NCBI GenBank assembly: GCA_025355465.1
Contig: JANXZO010000048.1
Span: 1-64,000, forward strand
Reading direction: 5' to 3'
Length of the DNA: 64,000 bases
From: Bacteroidales bacterium
GTDB taxonomy: Bacteria > Bacteroidota > Bacteroidia > Bacteroidales > FEN-979
Numbering within the stretch: the first letter of the stretch is position 1; the number at the start of each line of letters is the position of its first letter. The notes beneath the pieces were generated by a model, which saw nothing but the letters and a program-made list of their open reading frames with translations, was not told the origin of the DNA and made no database searches. Made by a program: the position numbers and the translations under genes. Shown here one piece after another: positions 7,285-15,659 of this stretch.

Positions 7285-7332
7285 ACTCAACAATTCAATA
7301 ATTCAACAATTCAATAAATCATTAATTCGACA
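7285..7332 (+). repeat. Octamer tandem array before the CDC48-type gene
   Basis: Six 8-bp units, mostly ATTCAACA or ATTCAATA, fill the 67-bp gap between the Get3-like and CDC48-like genes. Same family as at 1765 and 5163. Confidence 0.7.
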
Positions 7333-7344
7333 ATTACCTTAGCC

Positions 7345-9501
7345 ATGACCAAAATCAAAGACGAAATATCCCTGAGAGCAAAGGAAGCCCTGGTGAAGGA
7401 TGTTGGACGGGCTATTGCACGGATCGATCCTAAAGATATGAAGTTGCTCGGTCTCGAAAGTGGCGATATAATCGTCATTGAAGGTAAGCGTGCCACACCC
7501 GTCAAGATCATGCCGTGTTATCCCGACGACAGGGATAAAAGTATCATTCAGATCGACGGGATCACCAGGGAGAACGCCCTAGCAGGGATCGACGAAAAGG
7601 TAAAAATCATTAAAACCACCTGCCGTCAGGCTGCCAAGATAAAACTCCGGCCCGAAACTAAAACCGGTTCAATGAAGGCAGATGACGCCAGATATATTGG
7701 TTCACTCATCAATGGCCTCCCGGTGACAAAGGGTGATAAGGTGAGAGCCAGTCTGTTTGGATCACGCTCGGTCGATTATACCGTAACCGGCACCAATCCT
7801 GATGGCGTGGTGTTGATACACCCAAATACTTCATTTCAGCTTGAATTGACCAAACAGGATGGAGAGCGCAAAACCAAGGTTTCATACGAAGACATCGGGG
7901 GACTTGGAAACCAGGTTCAACGCATCAGGGAGATGATAGAACTGCCACTGAAGTACCCTGAAATTTTTGAACGTCTTGGTGTCCAGCCGCCCAAGGGAGT
8001 TTTCCTTTATGGTCCTCCGGGTACGGGAAAAACGCTTATCGTCAGGGCGGTGGCACATGAAACAGATGCCTATTTCATCAATATCTCCGGACCCGAGATC
8101 ATGGGAAAGTTTTATGGTGAAAGCGAAGGAAGAATACGTAAGCTTTTTGAAGAGGCCCAGGCTCATGCGCCTTCAATTATCTTCATAGATGAAATTGATG
8201 CCATTGCCCCCAAAAGAGAAGACATGGGTGGCGAAAAACAGGTGGAGAAAAGGGTTGTCGCCCAACTTTTGTCGCTGATGGATGGTTTGGAATCGAGGGG
8301 GAAGGTTATCGTAATCGGCGCCACCAACATACCCAATTCCATAGATCCGGCGCTGAGAAGGCCGGGAAGGTTCGACCGCGAAATTTCGATCTCAATTCCT
8401 GATAAAAAGGGCAGGCTGGAAATTCTTCACATCCATACCAGGGGCATTCCCTTATCAATGGATGTGGATATGGAAAAACTGGCAGAAATTACCCACGGGT
8501 TTGTGGGAGCTGATCTTGAGGCGCTTGCCCGTGAAGCTGCAATGACTGCACTACGGAAAATCCTGCCGCAGATCGATTTCCAGATGGCTGAAATCCCATA
8601 CGAACTGTTGATGTCTCTTGAGGTAACCATGGATAACTTCCTGGATGCGATGAAGGAGGTGGAACCCTCGGCCATCAGGGAAGTTTTCGTTGAGGTGCCC
8701 GATGTGAAATGGGATGATGTGGGCGGACTTGATGAGATCAAGGAGGCCCTGATGGAGACGGTTGAATGGCCGTTGAAATATGCCGAACTCTTCAAAAAGG
8801 GCGATACTAAACCTCCCAAGGGAATAATTCTTCACGGACGACCCGGAACCGGGAAAACCTACCTTGCAAAAGCGCTTGCAAGTGAAAGCGGTGTGAATTT
8901 TATCTCAGTAAAAGGTCCGCAGATCCTGAGTCGTTATATTGGAGAATCTGAAAAAGGGGTGCGGGAACTCTTCAGGATGGCTAAACAGGCATCACCTTGC
9001 ATCCTGTTCCTGGATGAAATTGACAGTCTGACACCCAGACGAAGCAACGATAGCTCAGGGTCCGGTGTCATCGAACGGGTGATTGGTCAATTTCTTACCG
9101 AAATGGATGGTATCGAAGATCTGAAGGGAGTTATCGTACTGGCTGCAACCAACCGCATCGATTTAATTGACCCCGCATTGCTGAGAAGCGGCCGGTTCGA
9201 CCTGATTTTCGAACTGCCATTGCCCGATGTAAAAACCAGGGAAAAAATATTCGGAATTCATTCGAAGAATAAACCCCTTGGCAAAAAGGTAAACCTTACA
9301 AATCTGGCTCAGAAGACCGATACGCTGACAGGGTCCGACATTGAATTTATTTGCCGGAAAGCCGCAATGCTCGCCATTCGAAGCCTGATTGAAAAGCATC
9401 GCGGTAAGCCGGGTGAAATTACAGGGGAGATGGTTGTGACGGAGAATCATTTCGACGAAGCAATCGGGTTGGTGCTGAAGCAGAATGCAATCAAGAAGTG
9501 A
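7345..9501 (+). CDS. CDC48/VAT-type double AAA+ ATPase
   Basis: This 718-residue protein has the full CDC48 layout. An N-terminal double-psi barrel and CDC48 domain 2-like region (about 1-180) precede two AAA+ modules. D1 has Walker A GPPGTGKT from residue 223, Walker [10 protein letters not shown] and pore loop [10 protein letters not shown]2 has Walker A GRPGTGKT from residue 498, with Arg where Pro is usual, then ILFLDEIDS and pore loop LSRYIGESE. Arginine fingers (RRPGRFDRE and RSGRFDLIF) are present in both. CDC48 proteins unfold or extract proteins. In bacteria they are rare and I know them mainly from gas vesicle clusters. It probably remodels Gvp assemblies. Confidence 0.9.
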   Translation: MTKIKDEISLRAKEALVKDVGRAIARIDPKDMKLLGLESGDIIVIEGKRATPVKIMPCYPDDRDKSIIQIDGITRENALAGIDEKVKIIKTTCRQAAKIKLRPETKTGSMKADDARYIGSLINGLPVTKGDKVRASLFGSRSVDYTVTGTNPDGVVLIHPNTSFQLELTKQDGERKTKVSYEDIGGLGNQVQRIREMIELPLKYPEIFERLGVQPPKGVFLYGPPGTGKTLIVRAVAHETDAYFINISGPEIMGKFYGESEGRIRKLFEEAQAHAPSIIFIDEIDAIAPKREDMGGEKQVEKRVVAQLLSLMDGLESRGKVIVIGATNIPNSIDPALRRPGRFDREISISIPDKKGRLEILHIHTRGIPLSMDVDMEKLAEITHGFVGADLEALAREAAMTALRKILPQIDFQMAEIPYELLMSLEVTMDNFLDAMKEVEPSAIREVFVEVPDVKWDDVGGLDEIKEALMETVEWPLKYAELFKKGDTKPPKGIILHGRPGTGKTYLAKALASESGVNFISVKGPQILSRYIGESEKGVRELFRMAKQASPCILFLDEIDSLTPRRSNDSSGSGVIERVIGQFLTEMDGIEDLKGVIVLAATNRIDLIDPALLRSGRFDLIFELPLPDVKTREKIFGIHSKNKPLGKKVNLTNLAQKTDTLTGSDIEFICRKAAMLAIRSLIEKHRGKPGEITGEMVVTENHFDEAIGLVLKQNAIKK

Positions 9502-9535
9502 CAATTTAAAAATCAATCACTCAATCTACAACCGC

Positions 9536-10576
9536 ATGCCGACAAAAGGATTATATATTTATGGGATTGTACCAAACTTCTATGGACCGACACAATTTCA
9601 GTTACTGGAAAATTCAGGGGTTTTTGCCATTACATTTCAGAACATCTCTGCCATCGTTTCGGAACGGGATAGTGTGCAAATCGATTTTTTAGACCGGGAA
9701 TCGCTGGGATATTTACTGGTTCATCATCAGAAAACAATTGAAGATCTGCAGGGTAAGGGATTCAATATGATTATTCCCATGAAGCTGGGCACCATTGCCG
9801 GCTCCACGGATGAGGTTATTCAGGTACTTGCAAACGGACATGATTTAATCATAGAAACCCTTACGAAAATTGAATATCTCACAGAAATTGACCTGGTGGT
9901 GATGTGGGCAAATTTCACGGAGGTGCTTAAAGATATCTCAGAATTTCCTGATGTGACGGAATTGAAAGATGAGTTGATGAAAAACGTTGCCAGCGTCACG
10001 AAGGTGGATCAATATAAAATGGGGATGTTGATCCAGGAAAAAATAGATTCAAAAAATAAAACCATTGAAATAAACCTTCTGGATACATTATCATCTTTTG
10101 GTAATGATATAAAGATGCATGAGGTGATGAATGACGAAATGATAACAAATTCAGCCTTTTTGATAAACCGGAACCGGCAGGAGAAGTTTGAACAGGTCAT
10201 TGAACGGCTCGATGAAGAATACAATGGCAAGCTGAATTTCAAACTTGTGGGTCCGCTGCCATGTTACAGCTTTTATACCCTGGAGGTTGTCACCATGAAT
10301 CCAGAGTTGGTGGAACAGGCGAGAAAAGAGCTTGGGATCAAAGAAAAAATCACGGATAATGATATTAAGAAAGCATACCTGGATAAGGCAAAACTGTTCC
10401 ATCCCGACAACAGCCAGGATAATGGTGACTCGGTGAACTTCAATATAATCCAAAAAGCATATCACACCATGCTTGATTATGCAGCAGCTGTGCGACAAAC
10501 AGATAAAGAGGAGACCATCTGCCTGACAAAGGAAAAAGTAAAGGAAAATTTGATACTTGTAAAAATAAAGGAATAA
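9536..10576 (+). CDS. gvpL/F: GvpF/L protein fused to a C-terminal J domain
   Basis: Residues 1-252 of this 346-residue protein are a GvpF/L domain: it opens with GLYIYGIVP, has IIPMKLGTIAG in the middle and closes with VGPLPCYSFYTLEV. Residues 254-317 are a J domain: ARKELGIKEKITDNDIKKAY, then the HPD triplet at 289-291, then FNIIQKAYHTML. The intact HPD means it could stimulate a DnaK-type ATPase. A charged tail of about 30 residues follows. I start at the ATG at 9536, because the longer frame from 9485 overlaps the CDC48 gene and has no GvpF/L similarity before it. GvpF/L proteins are early assembly factors that contact GvpA. Confidence 0.88.
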   Translation: MPTKGLYIYGIVPNFYGPTQFQLLENSGVFAITFQNISAIVSERDSVQIDFLDRESLGYLLVHHQKTIEDLQGKGFNMIIPMKLGTIAGSTDEVIQVLANGHDLIIETLTKIEYLTEIDLVVMWANFTEVLKDISEFPDVTELKDELMKNVASVTKVDQYKMGMLIQEKIDSKNKTIEINLLDTLSSFGNDIKMHEVMNDEMITNSAFLINRNRQEKFEQVIERLDEEYNGKLNFKLVGPLPCYSFYTLEVVTMNPELVEQARKELGIKEKITDNDIKKAYLDKAKLFHPDNSQDNGDSVNFNIIQKAYHTMLDYAAAVRQTDKEETICLTKEKVKENLILVKIKE

Positions 10577-10577
10577 T

Positions 10578-11351
10578 ATGCAGCGTGACGGAAAATATAT
10601 ATATTGCATCATCGCATCTGATTATGATGTCAATCTTGGGCCGATAGGAGTGGGTGGACGGGGAGACCTTGTATCAACCATTGGTTTCGATGGCCTGTGC
10701 ATGGTAGTGAGTGACCACCCGCTGAGCCGGTTTGTCGTCAACCCCGAAAATATGCTTGCACATCAGAAGGTGATTGAAGAGGTAATGAAGGAATTCAGAA
10801 GTATACTCCCGATCAGGTTTGGCACCATCGCGGCAACCCCCGATGAAATACGCAACCTGCTTAACAGGCGCTACAGCGAGTTCATGGAATTGCTCAAACA
10901 ATTTGAAAATAAAGTGGAGCTCAATGTGAGGGGAAATTGGAAAAATATGAGCATGATCTACAAGGAGATCGACCGGGAACATGTCGAACTTCAAAAAATC
11001 AGGGCGGAAATCGAGAAACTGCCGGATCCGGTGGCCAGAAATGGCAAGATCAAAGAGGCAGGAAAACTGGTGGAAGTTGCCCTGATTGAAAAAAAGGAAG
11101 AGGAGGCCGGGAAAATAATAGATGAATTCAGGAAATCAGTTTTTGAATATAAACACAACAAACTGACCGGTGATTCGATGTTCATAAATACAGCATTTTT
11201 GGTGAACAGCGGGAGGGAGATTGAATTTGATAACATCATGGCCGACATCGGCGCTAAATACCATGATCGCAGCGACTTTGTATATACGGCACCGTTGCCG
11301 ATCTTTAATTTTATCGACCTGAAAATTTTCCCCGAAAAATGGGAAATGTAA
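10578..11351 (+). CDS. gvpL/F: GvpF/L gas vesicle protein (paralogue 2)
   Basis: This 257-residue GvpF/L protein opens with GKYIYCIIASDYDV, has the conserved central ILPIRFGTIAATP and ends with APLPIFNFIDLKI. The middle holds a long charged helix (residues about 125-190). It begins two bases after the J-domain fusion gene. Compared with that protein it lacks any extra C-terminal domain. Its start region (LGPIGVGGRGDLV) resembles that of paralogue 3, so the two are probably recent relatives. Confidence 0.93.
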   Translation: MQRDGKYIYCIIASDYDVNLGPIGVGGRGDLVSTIGFDGLCMVVSDHPLSRFVVNPENMLAHQKVIEEVMKEFRSILPIRFGTIAATPDEIRNLLNRRYSEFMELLKQFENKVELNVRGNWKNMSMIYKEIDREHVELQKIRAEIEKLPDPVARNGKIKEAGKLVEVALIEKKEEEAGKIIDEFRKSVFEYKHNKLTGDSMFINTAFLVNSGREIEFDNIMADIGAKYHDRSDFVYTAPLPIFNFIDLKIFPEKWEM

Positions 11352-11374
11352 ATCGTAAATCGTAAATCGTAAAT
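11348..11374 (+). repeat. Heptamer tandem array before GvpF/L paralogue 3
   Basis: GTAAATC repeated almost four times, covering the stop of the preceding gene and ending shortly before the ATG at 11388. Confidence 0.7.
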
Positions 11375-11387
11375 ATTGTTGAGTTAT

Positions 11388-12170
11388 ATGAGCAACGCAC
11401 CAGAATTTCCCGAAGAAGGAAAGTACATTTATGGGATCATCAGGCATACTGGCCCAATTGAATTCGGACCAATTGGGATCGGAAAGCGGGCCGACCTGGT
11501 TTATGGTATCAATTACAAGGGCATAACCGCCATCGTAAGTAATTCGCCCATCATAATTTATGAAGCCCGCAGGGTCAACATGATCGCCCATGAAAAAGTA
11601 CTGGAGGAGATGATGAAACAGTATACGGTACTTCCGGTAAGGTTTTCAACCATTTCTGAGCATAACGACGACTCGGGCATCCTGAGAATCCTTGAAAATG
11701 ATTATAAAAAATTCGATGATTTGCTAACGAAGATGGATGGGAAGAAGGAGCTGGGACTCAAAATTCTTGCCCATGAAGCCGCGATTTATGAGAATATCAT
11801 TGAGAAATATGATGAAATCAGGAATATGCGCGGAAAACTGATGAATCTGCCTGCCGATAAGACCCATTACCAGCGAATGAAAATTGGCGAAATGGTGGCT
11901 GAAGCGCTAAAGAAGGAGACAGAATTACATAAAAACAATATACTTTCGGTATTAACGCCATTGTCTGAAGATGTGAAGGTGAACGATAATTACGGAGAAA
12001 TGATGATCCTCAATGCGGCATTCCTCATCAAAAATACAATGGAACCTGAGTTTGATAAGGCTGTAAACGAGCTTGACGAAAAATACGGTGGGATGATGAC
12101 ATTCAAATACGTCGGAACGTTGCCTCCCTATAACTTTGTCAATCTGGTCATTAACACGAAAGGAATTTAA
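11388..12170 (+). CDS. gvpL/F: GvpF/L gas vesicle protein (paralogue 3)
   Basis: This 260-residue GvpF/L protein has EEGKYIYGIIRHTG at the start, TVLPVRFSTISEHN in the middle and GTLPPYNFVNLVI at the end. The stretch FGPIGIGKRADLVYGI closely parallels LGPIGVGGRGDLV of paralogue 2, which supports local duplication. I use the ATG at 11388 and not the TTG frame from 11376, since the latter only adds four residues from the repeat border. gvpG follows after one base. Confidence 0.92.
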   Translation: MSNAPEFPEEGKYIYGIIRHTGPIEFGPIGIGKRADLVYGINYKGITAIVSNSPIIIYEARRVNMIAHEKVLEEMMKQYTVLPVRFSTISEHNDDSGILRILENDYKKFDDLLTKMDGKKELGLKILAHEAAIYENIIEKYDEIRNMRGKLMNLPADKTHYQRMKIGEMVAEALKKETELHKNNILSVLTPLSEDVKVNDNYGEMMILNAAFLIKNTMEPEFDKAVNELDEKYGGMMTFKYVGTLPPYNFVNLVINTKGI

Positions 12171-12171
12171 A

Positions 12172-12405
12172 ATGTTTTTAATAGACGACATACTGCTGGC
12201 ACCTTTAAAAGGGGTGATTTTTATCGCGGAAAAGATCAATGAGATGATCGAAAAAGAGATGTCTGATGAGGGCGCCTTGAAAGAACGACTCATGGCGTTG
12301 CAGTTGAAGTTCGAGATGGATGAAATTGATGAAGAGGAATACGATAAGCGGGAAGATGAATTGTTGAAATTACTTCAAAATATCAGGGAAGAAAAACAAA
12401 AGTAA
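12172..12405 (+). CDS. gvpG: Gas vesicle protein GvpG
   Basis: This 77-residue protein has the GvpG signature at its start (FLIDDILLAPLKGVIFIAEK) followed by an acidic helical part (MALQLKFEMDEIDEEEYDKR). It is a small accessory protein needed for assembly, known to interact with GvpF/L-type partners in haloarchaea. I start at the ATG at 12172. The longer frame from 12136 would overlap paralogue 3 and adds unrelated residues. Length and position next to gvpF/L genes are as usual. Confidence 0.92.
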   Translation: MFLIDDILLAPLKGVIFIAEKINEMIEKEMSDEGALKERLMALQLKFEMDEIDEEEYDKREDELLKLLQNIREEKQK

Positions 12406-12431
12406 ACAAGCAAAAAATCGGAGGACGGAAA

Positions 12432-12704
12432 ATGAGTAATATTATTGATGTAAAAAAAGCGGTGGTTAAGTTCCTGAAAGAGAATATTAGCTGTTATGAT
12501 GTAACGGTCATAAAAATTGAGAAGGTGCAGGAAAGCTGGAATTCTGTGGCGGAAGTATACGAGGATGATTCATTTTTAAAGTCGATGAACCTGCCGCCAA
12601 AGCAAGTGAGGCTTTTCTATTCGGTTAAGATGGACGAAAAACTTGAAATTACATCATTTGAACGGCTGAATTCCTTTGAGGGAACAGATGTAACTTCTCA
12701 GTAA
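12432..12704 (+). CDS. gvpO: Gas vesicle protein GvpO
   Basis: A 90-residue protein of the GvpO family: an N-terminal helix (VKKAVVKFLKENI), then VTVIKIEKVQESWNSVAEVYE, where the Trp and the following beta strand are typical, and a C-terminal RLFYSVKMDEKLEITSFERL. GvpO is an essential accessory protein in haloarchaea and is widespread in bacterial clusters. A clear GGAGG lies eight bases before the ATG. It sits between gvpG and another GvpF/L gene. Confidence 0.85.
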   Translation: MSNIIDVKKAVVKFLKENISCYDVTVIKIEKVQESWNSVAEVYEDDSFLKSMNLPPKQVRLFYSVKMDEKLEITSFERLNSFEGTDVTSQ

Positions 12705-12727
12705 CGCTAATCAAGGGACCAATTATC

Positions 12728-13531
12728 ATGGTCAATGATCTGATATATGTTTATTGCATTTCTGACAGTCCGCTCGGTCAGGGTCCCGGAATGGATTTCA
12801 AGGATCTGCAATCGTTGATGTTCGATGATCTTTTCGTCATCGTTAAACACGTAAGTGAAACCGAATTCTCTGAGGATAACTTCAAACAGAATTTATCGGA
12901 TATTCAATGGGTTGAAATAAATGCAAGAGAACATATCCATGTGGTCAGCACGATCATGAAATTCACAACTGTCATCCCGTTTAAGTTTGGCACAATTTAT
13001 CATACGCATGCCGGGTTGCAAAAATTTATGCTGGATTATTCCAAATCATTGCATGAAAATTTTCAGGCTATCCGTGGAAAGGAGGAATGGGCTGTGAAGG
13101 TTTTTTGCAGCCGTAAGTCACTTTGCGAACAGATAGATCAGTTTAGTGAGAAGGCAGCAGAACTTGAAAAGCAGATTATGGCAAGCTCACCGGGAAAAGC
13201 ATTCCTGTTGGGAAGAAAAAAAACAGATTTGGTTGACAAAGAAATAGACCGGCTCTGCAAGGAGTTTGGCCAGAAATATTTTGATGCATTTAAATCACTC
13301 AGCGTATCAACCTCCCTGAACAACCTGTTGCCGAAGGAATATACCGGCCGGAAGGAGACCATGATCCTCAATGCAACCTTTCTGATCAGAAAGGACCATG
13401 TTCCGGATTTTAAGGAAACCTTCGACAGGCTTAAAAAACGGGATGAAAATTCCGGGTTCATCCTTGAAGCAACAGGACCCTGGCCACCATTTAGTTTCAT
13501 TTCAATAAAAGAGCAACAGGATGGAGGATAA
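12728..13531 (+). CDS. gvpL/F: GvpF/L gas vesicle protein (paralogue 4)
   Basis: A 267-residue, more divergent GvpF/L protein. It keeps LIYVYCISDSPLG at the start, TVIPFKFGTIYHTH in the centre and ATGPWPPFSFISI at the end. The GPWPP form of the closing motif, shared with paralogue 5, resembles B. megaterium GvpF, whereas paralogues 1-3 have a GPLP-, APLP- or GTLP-type ending. Its 3' end overlaps gvpS by 11 bases, suggesting translational coupling. Confidence 0.92.
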   Translation: MVNDLIYVYCISDSPLGQGPGMDFKDLQSLMFDDLFVIVKHVSETEFSEDNFKQNLSDIQWVEINAREHIHVVSTIMKFTTVIPFKFGTIYHTHAGLQKFMLDYSKSLHENFQAIRGKEEWAVKVFCSRKSLCEQIDQFSEKAAELEKQIMASSPGKAFLLGRKKTDLVDKEIDRLCKEFGQKYFDAFKSLSVSTSLNNLLPKEYTGRKETMILNATFLIRKDHVPDFKETFDRLKKRDENSGFILEATGPWPPFSFISIKEQQDGG

Positions 13532-13727
13532 TGTCATTGACCGATCTAAAGATATTACCATCCTTGAGTTACTCGACAGGGTGTTGAACAAAGGGGTTAT
13601 CCTCACGGGCGACCTGGTTATTTCCGTAGCGGACATTGACCTGGTGTATCTTGGAATAAAATTAATGCTCAGCTCAGTTGAGACGATGGAACAGTTGAAG
13701 TCGGGAAAGCAAATTGTTGAGAAATAA
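13521..13727 (+). CDS. gvpS: Minor gas vesicle protein GvpS (GvpA homologue)
   Basis: This 68-residue GvpA-family protein reads ITILELLDRVLNKGVILTGD, then VISVADIDLVYLGIKLML and SSVETMEQL. The VDLVYL and SSVETL-like parts match GvpS of B. megaterium as I remember it, where gvpS also lies among gvpF, gvpL and gvpK. GvpM is the alternative name for related minor proteins. It overlaps the end of paralogue 4 by 11 bases and is followed by paralogue 5. Confidence 0.82.
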   Translation: MEDNVIDRSKDITILELLDRVLNKGVILTGDLVISVADIDLVYLGIKLMLSSVETMEQLKSGKQIVEK

Positions 13728-13747
13728 ACCATAACTATTGAATCCCG

Positions 13748-14503
13748 ATGGAAAAGATGATTTACGCATTGTCGTCAGCTAAGGGAAATGCTAAAAGATT
13801 GCAGGGGCTGCTGGCTGGTATGAAAGGTGTAGCAGGTACTGATTTATATACTTTGTCTTCTGAGGAAATCACAGCAATTGTGTGCGATGTGGACCGGTCC
13901 GGACTGATCGCCGATAGATCAACTGCTGTGGAATTTGCCGCGGTGATCGATCTCCTTTCGCAACAATTCACCTTACTTCCTGTAAGATTTGCATCCATTA
14001 TGGAATCAGCAGAAGCAGTCATTAATATGGTCGAAAGAAACACGCATGACATTCTGCAGAACCTTCATAAAGTTGACAACAAGTTCGAATATGGGTTAAA
14101 AATATTTTGTGAACCTGAAATGTTGTTATCGGAACTGAAGGCCAAATCACAAGCAACGGTTAAAATAGAGCAAACCCATGCAAGGGAAGTCAACCATTCC
14201 GTGTACAGAGAATGGGTGAATAAAAAGCTGGAGGAGCATCGGTCGGAGGAATTGATTATAAAATATGTTGATTCGGTCGTCACAGAGATTACAATACATC
14301 TTGGCCGGCTGAATGCGACCAGTAAATTAAAGAAAATGACATCGGCATCAACAATCATCGAGGCTCTTTTTTTGCTGGATAAAGCGAGCAAAGAAGCATT
14401 GGTTGCCTCGGTTGAAGAGTTGCAAAAAACGCACACAAGCCTGACTTTCGTGTTGACGGGGCCCTGGCCACCTTACAATTTTGTTGATTTTACCGTGAAA
14501 TAA
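13748..14503 (+). CDS. gvpL/F: GvpF/L gas vesicle protein (paralogue 5)
   Basis: The most divergent of the five GvpF/L proteins (251 residues). The start is MIYALSSAKGNAKRLQGLL, the central motif is TLLPVRFASIMES and the end is LTGPWPPYNFVDFTV. The usual N-terminal Tyr-x-Tyr-Gly is lost. It sits between gvpS and gvpK, the same order as GvpL-GvpS-GvpK neighbourhoods elsewhere. The spread in sequence among the five paralogues suggests they have distinct partners. Confidence 0.9.
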   Translation: MEKMIYALSSAKGNAKRLQGLLAGMKGVAGTDLYTLSSEEITAIVCDVDRSGLIADRSTAVEFAAVIDLLSQQFTLLPVRFASIMESAEAVINMVERNTHDILQNLHKVDNKFEYGLKIFCEPEMLLSELKAKSQATVKIEQTHAREVNHSVYREWVNKKLEEHRSEELIIKYVDSVVTEITIHLGRLNATSKLKKMTSASTIIEALFLLDKASKEALVASVEELQKTHTSLTFVLTGPWPPYNFVDFTVK

Positions 14504-14516
14504 TCAGAAGGCACTT

Positions 14517-14864
14517 ATGAGTGAAAATAAAATTCTGTTCAATACCGGTTCATTTGATGGGATTTCCAGTGAGATCGAAAAACTTACTACTAATGCCGAG
14601 GAGTCCAAACTGAAACTTTCTCCTGACAATGCGGATTCAGGACTTGCAAAACTTGTACTTACCCTGGTTGACCTCATTCGGAGATTAGTTGAGAAGCAGG
14701 CCATGCGCAGGGTTGATGGAGGTTCACTGACTGACGATGAAATCGAACGGCTGGGTGAAACCCTGATGAAACTTGAGCTGAAAATGGAAGAATTGAAAAA
14801 GCATTTCAACCTTACAGACCGGGATCTGAACATAAACCTTGGTCCGCTGGGAGACCTTATGTAA
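14517..14864 (+). CDS. gvpK: Gas vesicle protein GvpK
   Basis: This 115-residue protein has the GvpK signature: GLAKLVLTLVDLIRRLVEKQ followed by AMRRVDGGSLTDDEIERLGE and a helical MKLELKMEELKKHFNL, then LNINLGPLGDLM. GvpK is an accessory protein with unknown biochemistry found in nearly all clusters. It is the last gene of the operon; the next gene is on the other strand and ends 34 bases away, with no obvious terminator hairpin between. Confidence 0.94.
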   Translation: MSENKILFNTGSFDGISSEIEKLTTNAEESKLKLSPDNADSGLAKLVLTLVDLIRRLVEKQAMRRVDGGSLTDDEIERLGETLMKLELKMEELKKHFNLTDRDLNINLGPLGDLM

Positions 14865-14898
14865 CAGTCACTTCACCCAATGTCTGACCAACGGGTCA

Positions 14899-15513
14899 TC
14901 AATGTTTCACTACACGGCGTGTTTCCGATTGCCGGCCATCGGTAAGGGTTACAAGATACATCCCCGCCGGTTGCCCTGAAAGGTCAATGGGGTAATCTGT
15001 TTCGGGCTGCATCCCTGCCCGGAAATATAGCTGTTGTCCGATAAAATTCCGAACCATTATCTTCAACCCTGTGGCAGGGGTATTGCCTGTATCCTGGTAA
15101 CGAAAGACGAATGTTCCGGAGGTCGGATTGGGATACAGACTGAGTGTTCCAACCGCCAGCGAAAAATCATTCACACCCAGGGTAGAGGCGACAATGATCT
15201 GGCCTTTCATTCCAAGGGAAGCATGCGGGGAACAAACAAAATAATGCGTTCCCACAGCCAATCCGGTTACCTGGCCGCCGCCAAATGGAACAGAAAAGCC
15301 AGGCAAAGGGGTATTCCCGTTTGCAGCCCATGTGGCTTCACTTACCTCAACGGCATCGTGGGCCCCTGCCAATGTAAACACAACCGTATCGCCTGTCTTG
15401 ATATTGACGACATTGGGCGAAAAGGTAAACCCTGAGTTAACAATGGTTACCTTGCCGGCCAGGGCAACACTCGACCAAAATATAACTGCTGATAAAAGAG
15501 AAATCGTTTTCAT
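14899..15513 (-). CDS. Secreted cupredoxin with a type IX secretion sorting domain
   Basis: This 204-residue exported protein has a signal peptide, then a plastocyanin/azurin-like domain with copper ligands that look complete: His in GAHDAVEV and the C-x2-H-x4-M set in VCSPHASLGMKG. A C-terminal domain starts at LSLYPNPTSGTF and ends in RVVKH, typical of type A sorting domains that direct proteins through the type IX system to the surface. I use the ATG at 15513, which gives a normal signal peptide; the upstream ATG adds ten polar residues. It probably carries electrons or binds copper outside the cell. It ends close to gvpK, facing it. Confidence 0.82.
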   Translation of the reverse strand: MKTISLLSAVIFWSSVALAGKVTIVNSGFTFSPNVVNIKTGDTVVFTLAGAHDAVEVSEATWAANGNTPLPGFSVPFGGGQVTGLAVGTHYFVCSPHASLGMKGQIIVASTLGVNDFSLAVGTLSLYPNPTSGTFVFRYQDTGNTPATGLKIMVRNFIGQQLYFRAGMQPETDYPIDLSGQPAGMYLVTLTDGRQSETRRVVKH

Positions 15514-15659
15514 ACTGTCGTTATTTAGACTATTTTTAAACAAAGATAGTCTAAACGCCTCCCCTGAGTCAAGTGAAGTATGAAATAATTTTAGCCACCC
15601 TGCATTTTCTTCCGGTTTGCCGGGCTTGCGGGTCTTTTTTCAGTGTGGTGTGTAAGGCA

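Noticed and set aside
7345..9501. FtsH-like protease or a cell division ATPase instead of a CDC48 type
   Set aside because: There is no zinc protease domain or membrane anchor; two AAA+ modules follow a double-psi barrel domain, and the location is inside a gas vesicle operon.
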